Assembly: GCA_027311205.1 (NCBI GenBank)
Contig: DAICZI010000158.1
Location: 1 to 5,229 of the forward strand
Source of the DNA: Beijerinckiaceae bacterium
Lineage (GTDB): Bacteria; Pseudomonadota; Alphaproteobacteria; Rhizobiales; Beijerinckiaceae
Direction of reading: 5' to 3'
DNA length: 5,229 bases
Shown: positions 1-5,229 of the stretch, one piece after another
Position numbering within the stretch: the stretch's first letter is position 1
Layout: every line of letters starts with the position of its first letter
Notes under the pieces: model-generated
What the model was told of the DNA's origin: nothing
Seen by the model: the letters and a program-made list of their open reading frames with translations, nothing else
Database searches by the model: none
Position numbers and translations under genes: made by a program

Positions 1-1
1 G

Positions 2-421
<420 letters not shown>

Positions 422-424
422 TCC

Positions 425-652
425 ATGACTTCCCTCGTAGCCAATTTGTCCCCCGACATAACGGCTTGGGTGGTCGTCGCCTTGGCCTACCTTGGATTCG
501 TGATCGTCAGCAAGCGCTTGGCGACGGCGCGCTACAACGCCAGCATGGCACGCATCCAGGACTCGATAAAAATTCAAAACGAAGCGATCGCGCTGCAAAA
601 GCAGGCGAACTTGTTACTCCAAGAAATCCGTGACTCTTTAAGGGACCAATAG
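425..652 (+). CDS. Small single-pass membrane protein of unknown function, between sucC and sucD
   Basis: I do not recognise a named family. The predicted protein has 75 residues. After a short polar N-terminus, residues 12-29 ([18 protein letters not shown]) form one strong hydrophobic helix. Basic residues follow it (K30, R31, R36), so by the positive-inside rule the N-terminus faces the periplasm and the tail the cytoplasm. Residues 38-75 are helical in character, rich in Q, E, K and R, with recurring I/L/M at 41, 44, 48, 55, 57, 64, 65, 68 and 72, suggesting an amphipathic or coiled-coil oligomerisation segment. It lacks a cleavable signal peptide and cysteines. The gene starts 3 bases after the sucC stop and ends 1 base before the sucD ATG, so it should be co-transcribed and probably translationally coupled. 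Its own ribosome site is weak (G-run at 412-416). GC is about 54% by hand count, below its neighbours. Tight packing supports a real gene; a role near SucCD is inference only. Confidence 0.75.
   Translation: MTSLVANLSPDITAWVVVALAYLGFVIVSKRLATARYNASMARIQDSIKIQNEAIALQKQANLLLQEIRDSLRDQ
640..645 (+). promoter_or_regulatory. Ribosome binding site for sucD, inside the end of the small gene
   Basis: AAGGGA lies 8 bases before the sucD ATG at 654, within the last codons of the small membrane-protein gene. Because that gene stops at 650-652, ribosomes finishing it would be placed on the sucD start. This suggests translational coupling between the two genes. Confidence 0.6.
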
Positions 653-653
653 A

Positions 654-1538
654 ATGTCCATTCTGATAACCCGTGAAACCCGCGTCATCACCCAGGGGTT
701 CACCGGCAAGAACGGCACCTTCCATTCCGAGCAGGCTTTGGCCTATGGAACGAGAATGGTGGGCGGCACCTCGCCGGGCAAGGGCGGTTCCGTGCACCTC
801 GGCCTGCCGGTGTTCGACACGGTGCTCGAAGCCAAAGCTGCCACGAACGCTGACGCCTCAGTGATATACGTGCCGCCGCCGGGCGCGGCTGATGCGATCT
901 GCGAGGCGATCGACGCCGAAATCGCGCTGATTGTCTGCATTACCGAGGGCATCCCTGTGGCCGACATGATCAAGGTCAAGCGGGCGCTTTCGGGCTCGAA
1001 ATCGCGGCTGATCGGCCCTAATTGCCCTGGTGTGATGACAGCGGGTGCCTGCAAGATCGGCATCATGCCGGGCAATATTTTCAAGCGCGGGTCGGTGGGC
1101 ATTGTCTCGCGCTCCGGCACGCTGACCTATGAAGCGGTGTTCCAGACGACCCAGGAAGGCCTCGGCCAGACGACGGCAGTCGGCATTGGCGGCGACCCGG
1201 TGAAGGGCACCGAATTCATCGATATTCTGGAAATGTTCCTGAAAGACGATGAAACCAAATCGATTGTGATGATTGGCGAAATTGGCGGCGCGGCGGAAGA
1301 AGATGCCGCGCAATTCATTGCCGATGAAGCCAAGCGCGGTCGCAAAAAGCCGATCGTGGGTTTCATTGCGGGGCGAACTGCGCCTCCGGGCCGCCGCATG
1401 GGCCATGCGGGCGCGATTATTTCAGGCGGCAAGGGTGGCGCGGAAGACAAGATTGCGGCCATGGAAGCTGCCGGCATCCGCGTCTCGCCCAGCCCCGCGC
1501 GCCTTGGAAAAACCCTTGTTGACGTGCTGAAGGGTTAA
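654..1538 (+). CDS. sucD: Succinyl-CoA synthetase alpha subunit
   Basis: The alpha subunit binds CoA and carries the phosphohistidine intermediate in the reversible conversion of succinyl-CoA, NDP and phosphate to succinate, NTP and CoA. At 294 residues it is full length (the E. coli protein has about 289). The N-terminal CoA-binding Rossmann domain shows [10 protein letters not shown] at 15-24 and GGTSPGKGG at 37-45. The ligase domain shows GPNCPGV at 121-127, [10 protein letters not shown] at 152-161, [10 protein letters not shown] at 177-186 and GEIGG at 208-212. The active-site loop [10 protein letters not shown] at 246-255 contains His251, the expected phosphorylated histidine. The ATG at 654 gives the standard N-terminus and has AAGGGA at good spacing. 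No disruption is seen. It is separated from sucC by a small membrane-protein gene, which is unusual for this gene pair. A 218-base gap follows before sucA. Confidence 0.98.
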   Translation: MSILITRETRVITQGFTGKNGTFHSEQALAYGTRMVGGTSPGKGGSVHLGLPVFDTVLEAKAATNADASVIYVPPPGAADAICEAIDAEIALIVCITEGIPVADMIKVKRALSGSKSRLIGPNCPGVMTAGACKIGIMPGNIFKRGSVGIVSRSGTLTYEAVFQTTQEGLGQTTAVGIGGDPVKGTEFIDILEMFLKDDETKSIVMIGEIGGAAEEDAAQFIADEAKRGRKKPIVGFIAGRTAPPGRRMGHAGAIISGGKGGAEDKIAAMEAAGIRVSPSPARLGKTLVDVLKG

Positions 1539-1609
1539 AAAGGGAAGTGTGAATTTCATGGGCCTGACTTACGCCATGATCAAGTTGACGGAGGCGCCAA
1601 AGCCCCTGC

Positions 1610-1679
1610 ACCGTCATGGCGAGCGCAGCGCTCCACGATGCAGGCCCTCGTTCGTGGATAGATTCTTCGCCATGGCGGT
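1610..1679. repeat. REP-like 70-bp imperfect palindrome between sucD and sucA
   Basis: Outer arms at 1610-1622 (ACCGTCATGGCGA) and 1667-1679 (TCGCCATGGCGGT) pair over 13 positions with one G-U wobble. Inner arms CCACGA (1633-1638) and TCGTGG (1652-1657) pair perfectly. The result is a long interrupted hairpin. The CCGTCATGGC end and the CGTGGAT core resemble, from memory, the dispersed intergenic palindromes common in Bradyrhizobium-type genomes. No T-run follows, so it is not a standard intrinsic terminator. In the mRNA it could protect the 3' end of the sucCD part or alter the sucCD:sucAB ratio; that is inference. The rest of the gap (1539-1609 and 1680-1756) holds no convincing gene or promoter, only a small 5-bp stem at 1708-1722 (CGGCC/GGCCG). 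Confidence 0.7.
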
Positions 1680-1744
1680 AGCGGCGTCACGCTCAACCCA
1701 AATTGCCCGGCCTCGCTGGCCGAAACCATCGAATCGAAACCAAT

Positions 1745-1748
1745 GGGA
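1745..1748 (+). promoter_or_regulatory. Weak ribosome binding site of sucA
   Basis: GGGA sits 8 bases before the ATG at 1757. It is a modest match, but it favours this start over an in-frame TTG at 1703, which would add 18 residues not expected in the family and has no better site. Confidence 0.4.
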
Positions 1749-1756
1749 CAAAAGCC

Positions 1757-4714
1757 ATGAATCAGCATGACCGCTCACTCGTGCAGGCCGACGATTCCTT
1801 TCTCAACGGTACCAACGCTGGCTATATCGAGGATCTTTACGCCCGCTATGAAGCGGATCCGCAGGCGGTGGATCCACAATGGCAGGCCTATTTTACCACC
1901 CTTGCCGACAACCGTGACATGGTTGAACGAAGCGCCAGCGGCCCCTCCTGGACGCGGACCAATTGGCCGATCGCCGCCCATGGCGAGTTGATTTCAGCGC
2001 TTGATGGCAATTGGGGCGTCACCGAGGCGATCATCGCCAGCAAGCTGCAGAGCAAAGCTGAAGGCGCGCCGGCTGTCTCGCAGGCCGATATCCAGCAGGC
2101 GGCGCGCGATTCGGTGCGCGCCATCATGATGATCCGCGCCTATCGGATGCGCGGGCATTTGCATGCCAATCTCGATCCGCTCGGCATTGCCCGCCAGCTT
2201 GATCATGAAGAACTGCACCCTGCGTCCTATGGCTTTACCGAATCCGACTACGACCGCAAGATTTTCATCGACCATGTGCTTGGCCTTGAATATGCGACCA
2301 TTTTCGAGATGCTTGCCATATTGCGCCGCACCTATTGCGCCACCATTGGCTATGAATTCATGCACATTTCCAATCCACAGGAAAAAGCCTGGATTCAGGA
2401 GCGTATCGAGGGGCGGAACAAAGAGGTTGCCTTCACCAATGAGGGCAAGCGCGCCATTCTCACCAAGCTGGTTGAGGCTGAGGGCTTTGAGAAATACCTT
2501 GATGTGAAATTCACGGGCACCAAGCGGTTTGGCCTGGATGGCGGCGAGAGCATGGTGCCGGCGCTGGAGCAGATCATCAAGCGCGGCGGCGCCCTCGGCG
2601 TCCAGGAAATCATCCTGGGCATGGCGCATCGCGGCCGCTTGAATGTGCTCAGCCAGGTGATGGCCAAGCCGCACCGGGCCATTTTCCATGAATTCAAGGG
2701 CGGCTCGGCGTCGCCTGACAATATCGAGGGCTCGGGCGACGTCAAGTATCATCTGGGGGCTTCGTCTGATCGCGAGTTTGATAATAACTCGGTGCATCTG
2801 TCGTTGACCGCCAACCCGTCGCATCTTGAGATCGTTGATCCGGTGGTGCTGGGCAAAGTGCGCGCCAAGCAGGATCAACTGGCTGATACCCAGGAGCGCA
2901 ACAAAGTGATGCCGCTCCTGATCCACGGCGACGCGTCCTTTGCGGGTCAGGGCGTCATTGCCGAATGCTTCGGGCTTTCCGGACTCAAGGGCCACCGCAC
3001 CGGCGGCTCGGTGCATTTCATCGTCAACAATCAGATCGGTTTTACTACCTATCCGCGCTATTCGCGCTCCTCACCCTATCCCTCCGATGTGGCGAAGATG
3101 ATTGAGGCACCGATTTTCCACGTCAATGGCGATGATCCGGAGGCTGTGGTGCATGTTGCCAAAATCGCTACCGAATTCCGGCAGAAATTCCATAAGCCGG
3201 TCGTGATCGACATGTTCTGCTATCGCCGCTTTGGACATAATGAGGGCGATGAGCCGAGTTTCACCCAGCCGCTGATGTATGCCAGAATTCGCAACCACAA
3301 GACGACGCTCGAACTTTATTCCGAAAAGCTGATGGCCGAAGGCCTGCTGACGCAAGGCGAAATTGATAAAATGCGCGCCGATTGGCGCACCAGGCTCGAA
3401 GCCGAATATGAAGCGGGCCAATCCTACAAGCCCAACAAGGCCGATTGGCTGGACGGTCGCTGGACCGGACTGAAAGCCGCCAGCGGCGCGGTGGACGATG
3501 ACCGTCGCGGCCAGACTGGCGTTGATCTCGCCCGCTTGAAAAATATCGGCGAGAAGATCACCAGCGTGCCCGCAGATTTCAACATTCACAAGACCGTTCA
3601 GCGCCTGATGGATAATCGGCGCAAGATGATCGAGACCGGCCAGGGCATCGATTGGGCAACAGGCGAAGCGCTCGCCTTTGGCAGCCTCCTTGAAGAAGGC
3701 CACCGGGTGCGGCTGTCAGGCCAGGACAGCGAGCGCGGCACGTTCTCGCAGCGTCACTCCGTGCTGATCGACCAGCAATCCGAGGCGCGCTATGTGCCGC
3801 TGCGCCATATTGCCGAGGGCCAGGCGCGGTTCGAGGTCATCAACTCGATGCTGTCAGAAGAAGCGGTGCTTGGCTTTGAATACGGCTATTCGCTTTCCGA
3901 GCCCAACGCGCTCACCCTGTGGGAAGCGCAATTTGGTGATTTTGCCAACGGCGCGCAGGTGGTGTTTGACCAGTTCATCTCGTCGGGCGAGCGCAAGTGG
4001 CTGCGCATGTCGGGCCTTGTCTGCCTGCTGCCGCATGGCTATGAGGGCCAGGGGCCAGAACATTCCTCTGCACGCCTTGAGCGCTATCTGCAAATGTGCG
4101 CTGAAGATAATATGCAGGTCGCCAATCTTACGACGCCGGCCAATTATTTTCATGCGCTGCGTCGGCAGTTGCATCGGGATATTCGCAAGCCGCTGATCCT
4201 GATGACGCCCAAATCCTTGCTGCGCCACAAGCGGGCGGTCTCGACCCTGAATGATATGGCGACCGGCTCCTCGTTCCATCGCCTGCTGTGGGACGACGCC
4301 GAAAACCTCAAGGGCGAGGGCATCAGTCTGGCGAAGGATGACAAGATCCGGAAGGTCGTGCTCTGCTCCGGCAAGGTCTATTATGACCTTTATGAAGAAC
4401 GCGAGAAGCGCGGCATTGATGACGTGTATCTGCTGCGCGTCGAGCAGCTCTATCCCTTCCCGCTGAAAGCGCTGGTGCATGAGTTGGCGCGCTTCAAGAA
4501 GGCCTCGGTGGTGTGGTGCCAGGAAGAGCCCAAGAACATGGGTGCGTGGAGCTTTGTCGAGCCCTATCTCGAATGGGTTCTGGGCCAGGTCGGGGCCAGG
4601 TCGAAGCGCGCCACTTATGTGGGGCGTCCGGCTTCCGCCGCGACGGCGACCGGCATGATGTCACGCCATCTGGCGCAACTGAAAGCGTTCCTTGACGAAG
4701 CGTTTTCGGTTTGA
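1757..4714 (+). CDS. sucA: 2-oxoglutarate dehydrogenase E1 component
   Basis: This thiamine-diphosphate enzyme decarboxylates 2-oxoglutarate and transfers the succinyl group to the lipoyl arm of SucB, the rate-setting step of the complex. The protein has 985 residues from the ATG at 1757, normal for alphaproteobacteria and a little longer than the 933 of E. coli. Residues 14-46 form the short N-terminal domain (FLNGTNAGYIEDLYARYE) thought to contact E2. The first catalytic domain shows GMAHRGRLN at 288-296, KYHLG at 330-334 and NPSHLEIVDP at 353-362. Cofactor and Mg binding is marked by GDASFAGQG at 391-399 and NNQIGF at 424-429. RRFGHNEGDEPSFTQP lies at 490-505. The transketolase-like second half shows EEAVLGFEYGYS at 701-712 and HGYEGQGPEHSSARLER at 760-776. 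Active-site histidines are present at 291, 332 and 760. It carries no lipoyl domain of its own and is not an E1-E2 fusion. sucB follows after 233 bases. Confidence 0.98.
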   Translation: MNQHDRSLVQADDSFLNGTNAGYIEDLYARYEADPQAVDPQWQAYFTTLADNRDMVERSASGPSWTRTNWPIAAHGELISALDGNWGVTEAIIASKLQSKAEGAPAVSQADIQQAARDSVRAIMMIRAYRMRGHLHANLDPLGIARQLDHEELHPASYGFTESDYDRKIFIDHVLGLEYATIFEMLAILRRTYCATIGYEFMHISNPQEKAWIQERIEGRNKEVAFTNEGKRAILTKLVEAEGFEKYLDVKFTGTKRFGLDGGESMVPALEQIIKRGGALGVQEIILGMAHRGRLNVLSQVMAKPHRAIFHEFKGGSASPDNIEGSGDVKYHLGASSDREFDNNSVHLSLTANPSHLEIVDPVVLGKVRAKQDQLADTQERNKVMPLLIHGDASFAGQGVIAECFGLSGLKGHRTGGSVHFIVNNQIGFTTYPRYSRSSPYPSDVAKMIEAPIFHVNGDDPEAVVHVAKIATEFRQKFHKPVVIDMFCYRRFGHNEGDEPSFTQPLMYARIRNHKTTLELYSEKLMAEGLLTQGEIDKMRADWRTRLEAEYEAGQSYKPNKADWLDGRWTGLKAASGAVDDDRRGQTGVDLARLKNIGEKITSVPADFNIHKTVQRLMDNRRKMIETGQGIDWATGEALAFGSLLEEGHRVRLSGQDSERGTFSQRHSVLIDQQSEARYVPLRHIAEGQARFEVINSMLSEEAVLGFEYGYSLSEPNALTLWEAQFGDFANGAQVVFDQFISSGERKWLRMSGLVCLLPHGYEGQGPEHSSARLERYLQMCAEDNMQVANLTTPANYFHALRRQLHRDIRKPLILMTPKSLLRHKRAVSTLNDMATGSSFHRLLWDDAENLKGEGISLAKDDKIRKVVLCSGKVYYDLYEEREKRGIDDVYLLRVEQLYPFPLKALVHELARFKKASVVWCQEEPKNMGAWSFVEPYLEWVLGQVGARSKRATYVGRPASAATATGMMSRHLAQLKAFLDEAFSV

Positions 4715-4716
4715 CC

Positions 4717-4722
4717 GGGAGG
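4717..4722 (+). promoter_or_regulatory. Strong Shine-Dalgarno sequence just after the sucA stop
   Basis: GGGAGG begins 2 bases after the sucA TGA (4712-4714) and lies 5 bases before an ATG at 4728 (another ATG is at 4725). It is the best Shine-Dalgarno match in the window, yet sucB starts more than 220 bases further on. It therefore points to the small ORF at 4728-4958 or to a relic start site. Confidence 0.5.
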
Positions 4723-4727
4723 ACATG

Positions 4728-4958
4728 ATGGTTCGGTTCTTCTGTCGCCTTGAGGTGCCGCTAGCGCGCTCAAGCGCTGACGTCACGCCGGAGGACGCGC
4801 ATCTGACAAGGCCGCATGGAGCGCGCGACCGCATCATTCTGGCTGACTTGGGCTTGAGGTTTACCCTAGCCGCCCATCGCGTTTTCACCCGGTTTTGGCA
4901 GTTCATCCTGATTATCAACCAGAGGACGCCGCAAGGCGCTAGGATTCATGGCAACTGA
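4728..4958 (+). CDS. Possible small protein between sucA and sucB, unrecognised
   Basis: This open frame of 76 codons fills the sucA-sucB gap and ends at TGA 4956-4958, overlapping the first 11 bases of sucB. Points in favour are the GGGAGG site 5 bases upstream and a coding-like base pattern: by hand count over 77 codons from the ATG at 4725, GC is about 60, 47 and 71% at codon positions 1, 2 and 3. Points against are no recognisable domain, several codons that look uncommon here (AGG, CTA, GGA, ACA) and a basic, arginine-rich product such as chance frames in GC-rich DNA often give. A weak hydrophobic patch ([11 protein letters not shown]) lies near residues 55-65 and there is no clear membrane helix or signal peptide. 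If translated, it would be coupled to sucB. It may equally be a non-coding leader. Confidence 0.3.
   Translation: MVRFFCRLEVPLARSSADVTPEDAHLTRPHGARDRIILADLGLRFTLAAHRVFTRFWQFILIINQRTPQGARIHGN
4927..4938 (+). promoter_or_regulatory. Small GNRA-loop hairpin covering the likely sucB ribosome site
   Basis: CGCC-GCAA-GGCG forms a 4-bp stem with a GCAA tetraloop. It ends 9 bases before the sucB ATG and includes AAGG (4933-4936), the plausible Shine-Dalgarno sequence. Such a hairpin could tune sucB translation. The stem is short and may be chance. Confidence 0.3.
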
Positions 4959-5229
4959 AATTCGTGTTCCGACCTTGGGTGAAAGCGTCACCGAGGCGAC
5001 GATTGGCAAATGGTTCAAAAAGCCCGGCGATGTTATCAAAGCCGATGAACCTTTGCTGGAACTTGAGACCGACAAGGTCACACTTGAGGTGAACGCGCCC
5101 GCTGCTGGCGTGCTCTCGGAAATCATCGCCAAGGCGGGCGAGACGGTGTCCCACAATGCCTTGCTCGGGCAGATTTCGGCGGGCAGCGGCGCTGCGGCTG
5201 CCGCTCCTGTCGCCCAGACGGTTTCAGCC
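4948..5229 (+). CDS. sucB: Dihydrolipoamide succinyltransferase (E2 of 2-oxoglutarate dehydrogenase), 5' part
   Basis: E2 forms the core of the 2-oxoglutarate dehydrogenase complex. Its swinging lipoyl arm accepts the succinyl group from SucA and passes it to CoA. Only the first 94 residues are in the window. They make up one lipoyl domain at about 1-77, starting [20 protein letters not shown], with the lipoylation motif ETDKVTLEV at 40-48 and Lys43 as the modified lysine. The Ala-rich flexible linker begins near residue 79 ([12 protein letters not shown]). The pattern [17 protein letters not shown] is typical of the succinyltransferase rather than the pyruvate dehydrogenase E2. The E3-binding and catalytic domains lie beyond the window. 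The ATG at 4948 gives the standard N-terminus, with AAGG 11 bases upstream as a modest ribosome site. Its position after sucA is the usual one. Confidence 0.97.
   Translation, partial: MATEIRVPTLGESVTEATIGKWFKKPGDVIKADEPLLELETDKVTLEVNAPAAGVLSEIIAKAGETVSHNALLGQISAGSGAAAAAPVAQTVSA

Noticed and set aside
1585..1613. TTGACG as a possible -35 box for a sucA promoter.
   Set aside because: No -10-like sequence at 16-18 bases downstream (GCACCG there); the local sequence is GC-rich and part of the repeat region.
1708..1722. CGGCC/GGCCG hairpin before sucA as a terminator.
   Set aside because: The stem is only 5 bp and no T-run follows, so termination is not supported.
1703..1756. An 18-residue longer SucA starting at TTG 1703.
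   Set aside because: TTG is a less likely start, it has no good ribosome site, and the ATG at 1757 gives the N-terminal length expected for the family.
1549..1770. Open frame across the sucD-sucA gap (GTG 1549 or ATG 1558), with AGGGAAG about 10 bases before the ATG at 1558.
   Set aside because: Most of it is the palindromic repeat read as protein, giving an arginine/proline-rich product with no recognisable features. It also overlaps the sucA start. Probably chance, though the upstream purine run is noted.
1994..3016. A 340-codon frame on the minus strand opposite sucA.
   Set aside because: It lies entirely antisense to conserved sucA codons, shows no recognisable domain, and similar frames occur opposite the rest of sucA and sucD. 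It is a by-product of GC-rich codon use.
4582..4603. Perfect tandem 11-bp repeat (GGGCCAGGTCG twice) within sucA, which might indicate a recent duplication and frameshift.
   Set aside because: The frame stays open on both sides and the encoded segment (LGQVGARSKRATYVGRPAS) matches the length and pattern I recall from homologues, so the repeat arises from ordinary codons.

Overview
The window is a stretch of a TCA-cycle operon from an alphaproteobacterium. It is most likely a member of the Hyphomicrobiales (Rhizobiales), judged from recall of protein similarity, the roughly 60% GC content and the order sucC-sucD-sucA-sucB. The genus cannot be fixed from this sequence alone. All supported genes lie on the + strand.

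Layout: the 3' part of sucC (beta subunit of succinyl-CoA synthetase) runs to 421. A 75-codon gene for a small membrane-anchored protein (425-652) follows after three bases and ends one base before sucD (alpha subunit, 654-1538). A 218-base gap (1539-1756) carries a 70-bp imperfect palindrome of REP type. Then comes sucA (E1 of 2-oxoglutarate dehydrogenase, 1757-4714). A second gap (4715-4947) contains a possible small ORF with a strong Shine-Dalgarno sequence. The window ends in the first 94 codons of sucB (E2, lipoyl domain).

How the genes work together: SucA and SucB, with the E3 dihydrolipoamide dehydrogenase, convert 2-oxoglutarate to succinyl-CoA. SucC and SucD then convert succinyl-CoA to succinate with formation of a nucleoside triphosphate. 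These are consecutive TCA steps, so shared transcription makes sense. The core enzymes look intact, with their catalytic motifs present.

The unusual part is the small gene placed between sucC and sucD, whose products normally form an obligate complex from adjacent genes. It encodes a predicted inner-membrane helix followed by a charged, coiled-coil-like cytoplasmic tail. I do not recognise it as a named family. It is the best candidate for something undescribed here. The possible ORF between sucA and sucB is second, and is much less certain.
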